DNA of 64,000 nt from Phycisphaerales bacterium. Lineage in GTDB: Bacteria > Planctomycetota > Phycisphaerae > Phycisphaerales > SM1A02. The DNA lies in contig RECV01000142.1 in the NCBI GenBank assembly GCA_007693845.1, forward strand, positions 1-64,000, read 5' to 3'. The notes beneath the pieces are model-generated. The model ran no database searches and was not told the origin of the DNA. It saw only the letters and a program-made list of their open reading frames with translations. Made by a program: the position numbers and the translations under genes. Within the stretch, counting starts at the first letter, position 1, and every line of letters begins with the position of its first letter. Positions 53,262-63,194 of the stretch are shown here, piece by piece.

Positions 53262-53267
53262 TAGAAT
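53262..53267 (+). promoter_or_regulatory. -10-like TAGAAT upstream of dnaE
   Basis: TAGAAT lies 75 bases before ATG 53343. No -35 is clear. It is the only AT-containing consensus-like hexamer in the mgtE-dnaE gap. Confidence 0.3.
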
Positions 53268-53342
53268 GTGTCTGAATCATGATCTGGTGGAGTGCTCCCC
53301 GGTCATTGCCGACTGAACCACAAGATATGGGGCATACCGCGC

Positions 53343-56300
53343 ATGGCTGCCACGCCCGCTTTCGCACACCTGCACCTGCATACCGAGTATTCCCTTCTCG
53401 ATGGCGGGAACAAGATCTCCGCGCTCGTGAACCGCGTGAAAGAGCTCGGCATGGATGCCGTGGCAATGACCGACCACGGCAACATGTACGGCGCGATCGA
53501 GTTCTACACCAAAGCGCGCGAAGCCGGCATCAAGCCGATCCTTGGCATCGAGGCCTATGTCGCTCCGGAAGATCGACGTGTCAAGCGTTCCACCGGCGTC
53601 GCCGACGGCGGCTTCCACCTGGTTCTCCTGGCGGAGAACAACATCGGCTGGCAGCACCTGCTCAAGCTCACCTCCGACTCGTTCCGCGAAGGTTTCTACT
53701 ACAAGCCGCGAATGGACAAGTCCACCCTGACGCAGTGGGGGGACGGTCTGATCGCGATCAACGGTCACCTCGGCAGCTCGATCGCACACTACCTCACGCA
53801 GTACGTGCAGACGAACAACGACAAGCACTGGAGTGAAGCGATCGCGGAAGCCACGTGGCACGCCCGAACGTTCACGCCCAACGAGCAGGGCGAGCCGCGG
53901 TTCTACATCGAGTTGCAGCGTCACGACACACCGGAGCAGGATCGCATCAATCCTCTGCTGGTGAAGCTCGCCCGGGAACTCGATCTGCCGCTCGTCTGTG
54001 ATAACGATGCGCACTTCCTTCGCGCGGAAGACTGGGACACGCACGATTCACTCTGCTGCATCTCGATGGCCAAGCTGAAGGAGGAAGAGAACCGGCTTCA
54101 CTATCCGAAAAAGCTCTACGTCACCAGCCCCGAAGAGATGACGGAGCGGTTTGATGACCTGCCTGAAGCGGTGGAAAACTCCGCGAAGATCGCAGTTCGC
54201 TGCAACGTCGAACTGAACTTCACCGCCAACCACGCCCCGGTCGTGCAGGTCGTCAAGCAGGAAAGCGCAAAGGCAACCGGTGATGATGGTGCTGAAGCTC
54301 ACCTGCGCGGCTCCACCGAGTGGTTCAAGGCGTTCTGCGCTCAGTACGAACTCCTACCGTTCGATGCGGAGAAAAATCCCGATCTTGATCAGGCGCAACT
54401 CAAAGATGACTGCGATGCGGCTTTGCGCGAACTTTGCGAAGCGGGTTTGATCTGGCGGTACGGCGAAAACGGCATCACCGACGAAATCCGCGCGCGACTC
54501 GAGCGTGAGCTCAAAATCCTTGCCGACAAACTCATCAGCGCGTACTTCCTCATCTGCTGGGATTTCGTCAACTGGGCGCGGCAACACGGCATCCCCGCTT
54601 CTGCGCGCGGCTCCGGTGTCGGCACCATGGTCGGGTACGTGCTCGGCCTGTCCAATGCGTGTCCGGTGCACTACGGACTGCTGTTCGAACGGTTCACCGA
54701 TCCCGATCGCAGCGAATACCCCGATATCGATATCGACATCTGCCAGGACGGCCGCGCGGAGGTGATCGAACACGTCCGGCAGAAGTACGGCCACGTGGCG
54801 CAGATCATCACGTTCGGCCGGCTCAAGGCTAAGGCCGCGATCAAAGACGTCGCACGTGTGATGGGTCTCACGCCCAGTGACGGCCAGCGCCTGGCGAACC
54901 TCGTGCCGAACGAACTCAACATCACCCTTGATGCGGCCCTTGAAAAAGATCCGGACTTCAAGCAGGAGTACGAGGGGAATCCGGTTGCGCGAAAGGTGAT
55001 CGACACCGCGCGGGCGCTGGAGAACCACGCGCGGCACGCCGGCATCCACGCCGCCGGCGCGGTCATCGCCACCCAGCCGCTCGATAACATCGTTCCCCTC
55101 TGCAAAGCCAGCGGCTCGGACGATATCGTCACACAGTGGGACGGTCCGACGTGTGAGAAGGTCGGCCTGCTCAAGATGGACTTCCTGGGCCTGCGCACAC
55201 TCAGCACGATCGAGCGCGCCAAGGAACTCATCAAGCAGTCACTGCCGGACGAAGCGATCTGGAACGCGGTCGGACGGAGTGAGGATTTCAAGCGCGCAGA
55301 AGCGGAACGCGGGCCGCATCCGCTCGATCTTGAACGGTTGCACTACACCGATTCGAAGGTGCTCGGTCTGTTCCAGCGGGCCGACACGGCGGGGATTTTC
55401 CAGTTTGAATCCGGCGGCATGCGGAAGCTGCTGCAGGAAATGAAACCCGACCGTCTGGAAGATCTCATCGCCGCCAACGCGCTCTTCCGTCCCGGTCCGA
55501 TGGATCTCATCCCCGACTACTGCATGCGCAAGCACGGCCGGCAGGAAGTCCCGAAAGTCCACCCGATCGTCGATCAGTTCACCGATGAGACCTACGGCAT
55601 CATGGTCTATCAGGAACAGGTCATGCAGATCGTGCACTCACTCGGCGACATTCCGCTCCGCGAGGCGTACACGCTCATCAAGGCGATCAGCAAGAAGAAG
55701 CACAAGGTCATCGACGACTTGCGCCCGAAGTTCATCGAGGGCGCGAAAGAGAAGGGGCTCGCTGAAGCACAGGCCAACGAACTGTTCGATCTGATCCTGA
55801 AGTTCGCCGGCTACGGCTTCAATAAGTCGCACTCCACCGGCTACGCGATTATTGCGTACCAGACGGCGTATCTGAAGACGTACTTCCCAAACCAGTACAT
55901 GGCCGCCCTGCTGAGCTACGAAAGCCAGGCGCGCAAGATCGAGGACTGGTCGATTTATCTCGAAGACTGCAAGCAGACGCGGTTCCCGGATCACACGGAT
56001 GCCCGGCCGCATCTGGGCGTGGAAGTCAAACCGCCGGACATCAATCTCTCTGATGCGAGCTTTACCGTAGTTCACATGGAGGATGAGCCGCGCGACACCC
56101 TGCACGGCCACGTGCGATTCGGGCTCGGCGCGATCAAGGGCGCGGGCAAGAACGCCGTGAAGGCCATCATCGAAGAGCGCGAGAAGAACGGCCCGTTCAA
56201 GGGCATCTACGAGTTCTGCGAGCGGGTACCGACGCGCCTGGCCAACAAGGCGACGATTGAATCGCTGGTCAAGGCCGGAGCGTTCGATTCGATGCACGGC

Positions 56301-57242
56301 ACGCCACAGCGGGCCGCGGCGTTGGCGGCGATCGACGACGCCATCGCGGCGGGGCAGACGGCTGCGGAAGATCGCCGCAGCGGCCAGATGAACTTCTTCG
56401 GGGGGGGATTGGTCGAGGAAACGGTGCAAGAGGAGGCGCAGCCCGAACGCCCGTTGCCGAGTGTCACGCCGTGGGACGAGATAACCACGCTCGGCTACGA
56501 GAAGGAAGTCCTGGGCTTCCACATCTCCGGTCACCCGATCGATCGATACGAATCAACGCTGCGCACGTTCCGCACCGCGGAGGTGAAGGAAGTTACCAAC
56601 CTCAACCACGACCAGATCGTGGTGCTCGGCGGCATGATGTCACGCGTGCGCATCACCCAGGTCCGCAACGGTCGCAGCGCGGGCGAGAAGATGGCCATGA
56701 TCGGGCTGACGGACAAAACCGGCACGATCGAGGGCGTGGTCTTTTCATCCACCTTCCAGAAAGCGGCCACGCACCTGCAGACGGACGCCATTCTGTTTCT
56801 CGTCGCGCGGATTGACCGTTCGCGCGGCACCGAGCCGCAGATCATTGTCGATCAGGTCCTTCGGCCGGAGGATGCCCCGCGTTATCTGACGCGCAGCATC
56901 GAGTTGGAGTTCGATGCCTCGGCACCGAACGGTTCTCTGGAGTCCATGATGTCGTTTGCCTCGGGCATTCTGCAACAGGCCGGTCAGTCACGCGTGGTGG
57001 ACGGTGCCCGGCCGGCGGAGATCCTGGTACGCATCCTGACGGGCGAGAAACGGGTCACGCTGAAGCCGAGCCGCCTGCGCGCGATCGTGGATGACCATTT
57101 GCTGAGACAGTTGCGCGATCTGCTGGGTGAACAACATGTCCGCATCATTCCCGGCTCGCCCCCATCGCGGAACAACGGTAACAATCGGCGTTACCAGGGC
57201 AACGGCTCGCGCAATCGCGCCACGGCAGCAGTGGAAGGGTGA
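53343..57242 (+). CDS. dnaE: DNA polymerase III alpha subunit
   Basis: A 1299-residue replicative polymerase, longer than the E. coli protein (1160). PHP domain: FAHLHLHTEYSLLDG with early histidines, then VAMTDHGNMYG. The C-family polymerase core has ARGSGVGTMVGYVLGLS and YPDIDIDICQDGR, with catalytic aspartates in DIDIDI, and SHSTGYAIIAYQTAYLKT. A tandem helix-hairpin-helix and an OB domain follow (MMSRVRITQVRNGRS...MIGLTDKTGTIEG). The C-terminal tail is Asn/Arg-rich. ATG 53343 matches homologues. The frame begins at 53292 with a GTG that adds nothing recognisable. Confidence 0.96.
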   Translation: MAATPAFAHLHLHTEYSLLDGGNKISALVNRVKELGMDAVAMTDHGNMYGAIEFYTKAREAGIKPILGIEAYVAPEDRRVKRSTGVADGGFHLVLLAENNIGWQHLLKLTSDSFREGFYYKPRMDKSTLTQWGDGLIAINGHLGSSIAHYLTQYVQTNNDKHWSEAIAEATWHARTFTPNEQGEPRFYIELQRHDTPEQDRINPLLVKLARELDLPLVCDNDAHFLRAEDWDTHDSLCCISMAKLKEEENRLHYPKKLYVTSPEEMTERFDDLPEAVENSAKIAVRCNVELNFTANHAPVVQVVKQESAKATGDDGAEAHLRGSTEWFKAFCAQYELLPFDAEKNPDLDQAQLKDDCDAALRELCEAGLIWRYGENGITDEIRARLERELKILADKLISAYFLICWDFVNWARQHGIPASARGSGVGTMVGYVLGLSNACPVHYGLLFERFTDPDRSEYPDIDIDICQDGRAEVIEHVRQKYGHVAQIITFGRLKAKAAIKDVARVMGLTPSDGQRLANLVPNELNITLDAALEKDPDFKQEYEGNPVARKVIDTARALENHARHAGIHAAGAVIATQPLDNIVPLCKASGSDDIVTQWDGPTCEKVGLLKMDFLGLRTLSTIERAKELIKQSLPDEAIWNAVGRSEDFKRAEAERGPHPLDLERLHYTDSKVLGLFQRADTAGIFQFESGGMRKLLQEMKPDRLEDLIAANALFRPGPMDLIPDYCMRKHGRQEVPKVHPIVDQFTDETYGIMVYQEQVMQIVHSLGDIPLREAYTLIKAISKKKHKVIDDLRPKFIEGAKEKGLAEAQANELFDLILKFAGYGFNKSHSTGYAIIAYQTAYLKTYFPNQYMAALLSYESQARKIEDWSIYLEDCKQTRFPDHTDARPHLGVEVKPPDINLSDASFTVVHMEDEPRDTLHGHVRFGLGAIKGAGKNAVKAIIEEREKNGPFKGIYEFCERVPTRLANKATIESLVKAGAFDSMHGTPQRAAALAAIDDAIAAGQTAAEDRRSGQMNFFGGGLVEETVQEEAQPERPLPSVTPWDEITTLGYEKEVLGFHISGHPIDRYESTLRTFRTAEVKEVTNLNHDQIVVLGGMMSRVRITQVRNGRSAGEKMAMIGLTDKTGTIEGVVFSSTFQKAATHLQTDAILFLVARIDRSRGTEPQIIVDQVLRPEDAPRYLTRSIELEFDASAPNGSLESMMSFASGILQQAGQSRVVDGARPAEILVRILTGEKRVTLKPSRLRAIVDDHLLRQLRDLLGEQHVRIIPGSPPSRNNGNNRRYQGNGSRNRATAAVEG

Positions 57243-57283
57243 CCGGCGGAGCGGGGAGAGTCGTCAAGCCCGGCTTCGGCTTG

Positions 57284-58429
57284 TCACGCTGCCATCCCAC
57301 CAAAGCCAAGGCCGAAATCGTCGTTGAAATCCAACTCGTCGTCGGAGGCCTCTTCGGGCCAGTCCGCGACCGCGCGATGGTGAATCTTCAGCACCGTCGC
57401 CAGTTGTTCGGCGAAGATCGGACGCAGAATATCGATGGTTTCCGGCAACGAGTCGTCGAACGGTTTGTCCGCGGATCGAAACAGAACCACGATCGCCATG
57501 CACTCCCCTTCATGGCGGCAGGGATACGCGATCACCTGTGACTGGCTGAGCATGCCGCTATCAACGCCGATCCACTCCGCGAACTCCTCCGCATCTTCAA
57601 ACGCGATGGGATCGACTTCCTCCGCGAGCTGCGGGCAGATGGCTTCGCCCAGTCGCTCCAACACCGCGCTGATGGTCTCGCGGGGACAGTCATAATTGAC
57701 GTACGCCCCGAGCGAGAACGCCGTTTCGTCCTCGGGCAGGAACACGGCAGCGTTGGTCGGCCCCGTCTTGCTCAACAGGTACTCGAGTGAAGTTCGAAGC
57801 AGATCCTCGATGTCGAGTTCCTGTCGAAGCAACGTGCGATACTCGCTTGCCATGGAGATTTCGTTCATTTGTTCGCTCATTTCCTGATAGGCGTTGACGA
57901 GGTCCTGGCAAAGGTGGTCGAGCTGCTCGGAGATATCATGCCGCGCCTGGTTGAGCTGCCGGCAGATGAGCTTCAGCCGAGCGAGCCGATGCCGATCGTG
58001 TCGCGCTTTCCGCGTGCGCGCCACGGCGGCCTCGACGCGGCTGGCAAACGTCTCGGGCGTGGTCGGCAGATCAATGACATCGATCGCGCCGTGTCGCACC
58101 ATTCGAAGAATGAAATCCGCCTTGGGTCGATCGCAGAACGGAATGACCCCCAGCTCGGGGTGTGCTGCGCACAGGTGCGCGAGCGGCTGGGCGGACAGCC
58201 GGTCGGTGTCCAGAAGCACGAGATCAAAGTCGTTTTCCTTGGCAGCGAGCGCCTTCTCCGCTTCGTGGATGGTCGCGCAACAGGTGAGGCGATGCCGACT
58301 GCGGTGAAGCGGTTCGATCAGATCGACCAGATCGGCCGGCCCCTCACCGATCATCAGAACGTGCGCCGGTCCGCGTTTTGGCGCGCCGTCGGTGAGGGCT
58401 CGGGTGATCTCCTGTTCGAACGGATTCAT
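57284..58429 (-). CDS. Receiver-GAF signalling protein
   Basis: A 381-residue protein. An N-terminal receiver-like domain (about 22-140) has D74 in LVLLDTDRLSAQP and a hydrophobic fold typical of CheY, but the usual conserved lysine near the end is not clear. A coiled coil of about 70 residues (about 142-205) leads to a GAF-like domain (about 205-350) without membrane segments. It probably modulates the kinase encoded just upstream on the same strand. GGGAG nine bases before the ATG supports the start. No DNA-binding or enzyme output domain is present. Confidence 0.8.
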   Translation of the reverse strand: MNPFEQEITRALTDGAPKRGPAHVLMIGEGPADLVDLIEPLHRSRHRLTCCATIHEAEKALAAKENDFDLVLLDTDRLSAQPLAHLCAAHPELGVIPFCDRPKADFILRMVRHGAIDVIDLPTTPETFASRVEAAVARTRKARHDRHRLARLKLICRQLNQARHDISEQLDHLCQDLVNAYQEMSEQMNEISMASEYRTLLRQELDIEDLLRTSLEYLLSKTGPTNAAVFLPEDETAFSLGAYVNYDCPRETISAVLERLGEAICPQLAEEVDPIAFEDAEEFAEWIGVDSGMLSQSQVIAYPCRHEGECMAIVVLFRSADKPFDDSLPETIDILRPIFAEQLATVLKIHHRAVADWPEEASDDELDFNDDFGLGFGGMAA

Positions 58430-58479
58430 CGAAATGTCTCCCCGCCATCGGGTTGAGAGGTGCCGGGTTGTTGGCGACG

Positions 58480-60750
58480 CTACGCTGCATCGCGCGAAGT
58501 CTGTCCGTTCAGCTGGCAGTGGTTGATCCAGAGCGTCACCACCGCACCGCCTCCCGGCGCGTTCTCCAGGGTGATGCGCCCTTCGTGGGCCTCGACGGCC
58601 TGCCGCGCCCGCGACAGACCCAGACCCGGTTGCCGGCCGGCCGCCTTCTCGCTGAAGAAGGGATCGAAGGCGTGGACCAGCGCCCGGTTACTCAGACCCG
58701 GGCCATCATCCCTGACCTGAATTCTCAATCGGTCATGTTCCGGGTCAGTTTGAATCCGGAGTTCAATATGTTGAGAACCTTTCGCTTCCACCGCATTTCG
58801 GACCACTTCCGTCAAAGCCATCGCCACGAGGGACGGATCCAGATGCACCGCATCGAGCGAGTCACCGAAGACCGTGCTGATATTGAAGTTGCGGCGCTGG
58901 GTCGGCTTGAACTGACCGGTAATGCGCATCGCTAGTTCACGCATGTTGGTCGACCGGCGCTTCGCTTCCATCGGTTCGACAAAAGATTGCAGTGTGGAAA
59001 TCATCTCCCCCAGTCGATGTGACTGCTCAACGACCTGCCGCGCGACTTCCTGCTGCTGTTCATCCTCGACGGTGCGCAACAATTGCTGAGATCGACCAGA
59101 GATAATGGCGAGCGGATTGTTCATCTCGTGGGCCGCTCCGGCGATGATTTCGCCGATCGCCGCCATCGCTTTTGCGCGGGTCAACGAATTCTGTGCATCA
59201 ATCAACTGCCGATTGGCATCCGCGAGCTCTTCACCCAGCGAAGCGGTTTCCTCCTGCTGCTCCGCGGCATTGAGCGCCGCCGACCAGCTCCGGGATAGCG
59301 CTTCGGCCAGGGGGCGCTCCGATGTGGGCAGCGCTTCGCTGCCGAGAACGACGATCGTCCGAATGCCCGCGGCTGTCCGCACCGGCATCAGTCGCGGCGG
59401 GCAGTGGCGCTGCTTCTCTTTCAGTTGCCGTTCGAGAGCGGAAAGAACCGGCAGCAGGTGTATCGCCAGCTCTTCATCCTCGTTGATCTGATCGGGCAAC
59501 GAGAGCGTCAGATTGTCCCCCAGCGAATGTATGTCGTTGATGGCACCGGCATCATCGCAACTCCAGAACTGCCACGCTTCGTTGCAGCCGGATTGATGAA
59601 GCAAGCCGAAACACAGGCCGGAAAAACAGTGATGAGCCGAGCGGGCGATCCGTTCGAGCGTGCCGCACACGGTCGGCGCGATACCGGTTCCCTGATGGAA
59701 CTGCGTGATCGCTTCAAGAATCTCCGACTTGCGAGCCGAGGAATGCGCCCGCTGCCGGAGTGCGTGATTGATCCGTCCGAGCGACTGGTTCGCGCGATTG
59801 ATCGCGTGGAGGAGCATATCGGAGTCATGCCGCCGCTCCAGACCGAGGTGCCTGGCCCGCTCGCCGACCTTGTCCGGGAGGGAGGCGATAGCGCGATCAA
59901 GGACATCCTCGGAGACGCCGAGTTCGTCGGGCGACCACGGCGTGAGGTTGATATTCGGACCGTGACCGGCCGGCACGATGAACCGCGTGCGCGCAACCGA
60001 GTCGGCCAGCGTGATCAGCCCGATCATCTTCCGATGGGAAAGATTCGGCAGTGAAGTCATCGGCTGGCCGTGCAGCCAGATCACATCGGTCAGAATCCGT
60101 GGCAGGTTCCACCGCTCCGCCAGACGTTTGCCGACGGTTTGCGTGGTGATGCCGATGATTCGGCGTGACGCATCGTTGAGTGAAATGCCGTTCGCCTCGG
60201 CCAGCCGGCAGACCTGATCCATGCTGCGAGGCAGCAGGGCGTACAGCGTCAGCGTTCCCAGGTCATGCAACAGCCCTGCGAGAAACGCTTCACTGGGGTG
60301 AATCTCGCGCTTCAGTTCCGGAATATGGGCGAGGGACTCCGCCAGCACCGCGACGGCCAGACTGTGCTGCCAGAACGCTTCACGATCGAAGACCGAACCG
60401 TTGGTCCGTTCAACATCGGGGTTCACGATCGTAAAGCGATTTTCAAAGAGGTCGAAGACCTCGACGGAAAGCACGGCACTGCGGACCGCTTCGAAGCCGA
60501 CGTGCTTGACCGCGCGTTCGATGGTGGTGATCGTGCTGGAGCGAATGCGGTCCGTGCACTGGCTGAGCCGGATCACCTTGCTGGCCAGAGAAGGATCGGA
60601 CGAAATGAGTTGGATGACCTCATCGGCACGGGAGTCGTCGGCCAACGTGCGCTCCAACACCTGGACCGCGATTGAGCTGAGCGTGGGCAACTGATCCAGT
60701 TGTTCCAGTATCAACTCAACGCGACGACCTTGGCTGGAAGTGGAGGTCAT
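58480..60750 (-). CDS. HDOD-histidine kinase fusion
   Basis: A 756-residue protein. Residues about 10-285 form an HDOD domain (ELILEQLDQLPTLSSIAVQVL, SDPSLASKVIRLS, FLAGLLHDLGTL). A linker of about 200 residues may contain a degenerate GAF. A coiled coil (about 505-530) precedes a HisKA domain with H541 in AAHEMNNPLAIISG and a C-terminal HATPase (DDGPGLSNRALVHAFDPFFSEKA, then GLGLSRARQAVEAHEG). HDOD domains are usually joined to GGDEF, EAL or receiver domains, and fusion to a full kinase is less common. GGGAG five bases before the ATG supports the start. Confidence 0.88.
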   Translation of the reverse strand: MTSTSSQGRRVELILEQLDQLPTLSSIAVQVLERTLADDSRADEVIQLISSDPSLASKVIRLSQCTDRIRSSTITTIERAVKHVGFEAVRSAVLSVEVFDLFENRFTIVNPDVERTNGSVFDREAFWQHSLAVAVLAESLAHIPELKREIHPSEAFLAGLLHDLGTLTLYALLPRSMDQVCRLAEANGISLNDASRRIIGITTQTVGKRLAERWNLPRILTDVIWLHGQPMTSLPNLSHRKMIGLITLADSVARTRFIVPAGHGPNINLTPWSPDELGVSEDVLDRAIASLPDKVGERARHLGLERRHDSDMLLHAINRANQSLGRINHALRQRAHSSARKSEILEAITQFHQGTGIAPTVCGTLERIARSAHHCFSGLCFGLLHQSGCNEAWQFWSCDDAGAINDIHSLGDNLTLSLPDQINEDEELAIHLLPVLSALERQLKEKQRHCPPRLMPVRTAAGIRTIVVLGSEALPTSERPLAEALSRSWSAALNAAEQQEETASLGEELADANRQLIDAQNSLTRAKAMAAIGEIIAGAAHEMNNPLAIISGRSQQLLRTVEDEQQQEVARQVVEQSHRLGEMISTLQSFVEPMEAKRRSTNMRELAMRITGQFKPTQRRNFNISTVFGDSLDAVHLDPSLVAMALTEVVRNAVEAKGSQHIELRIQTDPEHDRLRIQVRDDGPGLSNRALVHAFDPFFSEKAAGRQPGLGLSRARQAVEAHEGRITLENAPGGGAVVTLWINHCQLNGQTSRDAA

Positions 60751-60803
60751 GGATGCTCCCGCCCCGGAGATTGGACACTGTCCGTAGCCGGCACTGCGAA
60801 AAC

Positions 60804-61403
60804 TCAGGCCTCAATCAACTCGTTGATTCGCGCCATCAGTTCGTCCATCTCGAACGGTTTCTTGATGAATTCATCTGCGCCGGCTTTGCTCAACGCGTTG
60901 ATTTCCTCACTGCGGACCACGCCCGAGATGATGATGATCTTGGTCGCCTCGTGCACCGGGTTGGACTTGATCCGCTGACAGACCAGGTTGCCGTTGAGAT
61001 CGGGCAGCATGTAATCAAGCAGGATCAGGTGCGGCTTGAACTGCTCGGTGAGCAGACCGGCGTCGTAGCCGTTCGACGCCGTTTCAATTTCGAATCGCTC
61101 ATCCCGTCCGAGCACATCGACGAGCATGTCGACGATGTTCGGATCATCATCGACCACCAGGATGCGCTTGAGTCCGCCGTCGAGCTGTTCGATCGGAATC
61201 TCGTTGGCCTTCATGAACCGGATGAGTTCCGCACGCGGAATGCGCCGAAATCGGGACCCGGGCACGCGGAATCCCTGCAGTCGTCCGCTGTCAAAACAGC
61301 GGATGATGGTCTGTTGCGACACGTTGCAGATTTCCGCGGCCTCACCGGTGGTGAAGACCTGTTTGTCGGACCAAGCAGCGGGATTGGTGTTCTTGCCCAT
61401 CAT
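60804..61403 (-). CDS. Excisionase-type HTH fused to a receiver domain
   Basis: A 199-residue regulator with reversed order. A MerR/excisionase-type helix-turn-helix comes first (about 17-68: VFTTGEAAEICNVSQQTIIRCFDSGRLQGFRVPGS) and a receiver domain second (about 78-199), with D130 in LILLDYMLPDLNG and the lysine in FIKKPFEMDEL. Phosphorylation would switch DNA binding. AGGAGG just upstream serves either ATG 61403 or the adjacent ATG 61400. It is the first gene of the three-gene signalling block transcribed to 57284, with gaps of about 50 bases between genes. This architecture is common in planctomycetes. Confidence 0.9.
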   Translation of the reverse strand: MMGKNTNPAAWSDKQVFTTGEAAEICNVSQQTIIRCFDSGRLQGFRVPGSRFRRIPRAELIRFMKANEIPIEQLDGGLKRILVVDDDPNIVDMLVDVLGRDERFEIETASNGYDAGLLTEQFKPHLILLDYMLPDLNGNLVCQRIKSNPVHEATKIIIISGVVRSEEINALSKAGADEFIKKPFEMDELMARINELIEA

Positions 61404-61581
61404 GCGCCTCCTGGAGAAATGCGGCCGGTGCGCTTTGAGAAACGCATGACCGATGACTCCTGCAGTCATCGGGCCGCTTACCCGACGACTTCAACCCGCA
61501 GAACTTGCCACGTCATATCCAGGCCGCACAAAGCGCAGCGGCAGCATTAATCCGTCGAGAACGGCGGGCTTATTGGACCGA

Positions 61582-62307
61582 TCAGGATCGGCGAGACTTC
61601 TGATGCTGTTGCCAAAGCGTCACCGCTTCAGGCGGGCGTGGATAGATCGGCAAAAGACTCAGCGGTGACTCATCGAATTGACTCAGCAGAAAATCACTGG
61701 CCCGTAGACACTGGCCGGCCGTGAAGCGCGGTTCAATCAACGAACATGACGCCGCTTCGCATCGACGTCGCGCTTCCGCGGGCAGGTATGCATCTGCGAG
61801 CACCCCGTTATACGGAGCGGGATCAAAATCGGATGCAGGGAGAAGTTGGGGATTCTCCCGCCATCCAAGCACCTCCGCCGGAGTTATCTGCCAGGCATCG
61901 CTCTTCGATGCTCGTTCCATCGCCGTGGCCCAGAACGTCTCACCCTTGGAAGCAATCGCCACCAGGATCCGCCCCGTCAGGTCCGTGCCGTACGCTGCGA
62001 CCAGCGCACTCGGCACACCGATTACGCGCGCTGCGGTCACCTCCGCGATCATCTTGACGGTCGCCGTGGCGACCCGCAGTCCGGTAAATCCACCGGGGCC
62101 GATCGAGACCGCGATCCACTCCAGATCGCGCGGCGTGAGACCCGCGTTGCTCACGACCCGGTCGATCGTGGGCAGAAGCTGATCCGCGTGGCCTCGTCCC
62201 GACTCGATCAGTTCCTCGTACACCGTTCCCGCGCGATCACGCAGCGCCACACCGCCTGACCGCTGTGACGTCTCGATCGCCAGCATGGCCGGTCGCTCAC
62301 CGCTCAC
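61582..62307 (-). CDS. tsaB: tRNA threonylcarbamoyladenosine protein TsaB
   Basis: A 241-residue inactive ASKHA-fold partner of TsaD. Together with TsaE they put the t6A modification on tRNAs reading ANN codons. Family signatures are AIETSQRSGGVAL near the start, HADQLLPTIDRVVSNAGLTPRDL, and SIGPGGFTGLRVATATVKMIAEV. The GTG at 62307 overlaps the stop of the metallophosphatase gene as GTGA. ATG 62286 is an alternative that begins nearer the homologous core. TsaD and TsaE are not in this window. Confidence 0.9.
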   Translation of the reverse strand: MSGERPAMLAIETSQRSGGVALRDRAGTVYEELIESGRGHADQLLPTIDRVVSNAGLTPRDLEWIAVSIGPGGFTGLRVATATVKMIAEVTAARVIGVPSALVAAYGTDLTGRILVAIASKGETFWATAMERASKSDAWQITPAEVLGWRENPQLLPASDFDPAPYNGVLADAYLPAEARRRCEAASCSLIEPRFTAGQCLRASDFLLSQFDESPLSLLPIYPRPPEAVTLWQQHQKSRRS

Positions 62308-63188
62308 GATGCATTCGGCTCCGGCAGATTGATCGCCGCCAGCGGCGTGGCGCTCATCATGGCCTCTTCCGGCTCCGGCAGATCATCCAACGCAAGCGAC
62401 AGGACCATCGCGCGATCATGGTCGGAGTTCAGAACCAGAACATTCGGCAGACGCAGATCAATGCCGGTTTCCACGTGCTGGTGTCCCAGGCAGAACAAAC
62501 TGACACCCCATCGCTGCGCCAATTCATTCACCTGCGCTTCGTTGTACGAACGCCCCCAGGTCATGAGATACGCGCTGCCGACCGGTGAATGGTAATCTTC
62601 CTCCGTCAGCTCTCGCTCCAGAATATCGGGATCGAAACTCTTCATCGCGCGCTCGTTGGGAAGCGAGTGCGCACAGAACAGGCCGGATTCCGACCGGAGC
62701 GCAAGCGGCATGGCGTGGAAGAACGCATTGATCGCCTCGACCACTTCGCCGCACGCATCGCCGAATGTCCACTCCAGTGCATCGTTGAAGAGTTCGACGC
62801 TGTTGCCCGCGCCCTTGCTGACGCCTTTGCCGGTCATTTGCGACAATTCGTGATTCGCCAGAAGCGGGTGGACCTGCGCCGGGTGCTTCACCACCAGATC
62901 GGCCACTTTGATCAGCATCCGGTAACTGAAATCCATGCCGTTGACCAGGTGCTCCCCGTGAATCAACTCGTGCAGCACGACATGATGATCCGAGTCCCGA
63001 TCGAGAGTTGCAGCATGCACGATTTTGCGAAAGTGTTCCGGGTTGTCGTGCAGATCGCCGGTGATCAGAATCCTGCCGCGGCCGGGCAGCAGGACGTGCG
63101 ACCCCCGGCGGTGTGGATTGGCGCGCAACACCTCGGCCGCCTCGTGAAACCGCGTGCACACCTGCTCGGGATCGCGCTCGTCAAACAT
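62304..63188 (-). CDS. Calcineurin-like metallophosphoesterase
   Basis: A 294-residue phosphoesterase. The dimetal site is recognisable: ILITGDLHDNPEHFRKI (first Asp and His), DHHVVLHELIHGEH, LLANHELSQMTGK (the GNHE-like Asn-His), and FCAHSLPNERAM plus FCLGHQHVETG for the late histidines. The order matches the PPP/MPP family. The substrate is unknown. It overlaps tsaB by four bases (GTGA), so it is cotranscribed with it. A -10-like TAACCT ends six bases before the ATG. Confidence 0.82.
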   Translation of the reverse strand: MFDERDPEQVCTRFHEAAEVLRANPHRRGSHVLLPGRGRILITGDLHDNPEHFRKIVHAATLDRDSDHHVVLHELIHGEHLVNGMDFSYRMLIKVADLVVKHPAQVHPLLANHELSQMTGKGVSKGAGNSVELFNDALEWTFGDACGEVVEAINAFFHAMPLALRSESGLFCAHSLPNERAMKSFDPDILERELTEEDYHSPVGSAYLMTWGRSYNEAQVNELAQRWGVSLFCLGHQHVETGIDLRLPNVLVLNSDHDRAMVLSLALDDLPEPEEAMMSATPLAAINLPEPNAS

Positions 63189-63194
63189 GGCACT

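Noticed and set aside
53279-53836. 185-residue frame overlapping the dnaE start, close behind TAGAAT
   Set aside because: The TAGAAT is placed well for its ATG, but the protein has no homology-like pattern and the overlapping PHP domain is clear.
57264-57283. CAAGCC...GGCTTG repeat between dnaE and the receiver-GAF gene as a terminator
   Set aside because: Six pairs, no T-run on either strand; too weak to call.
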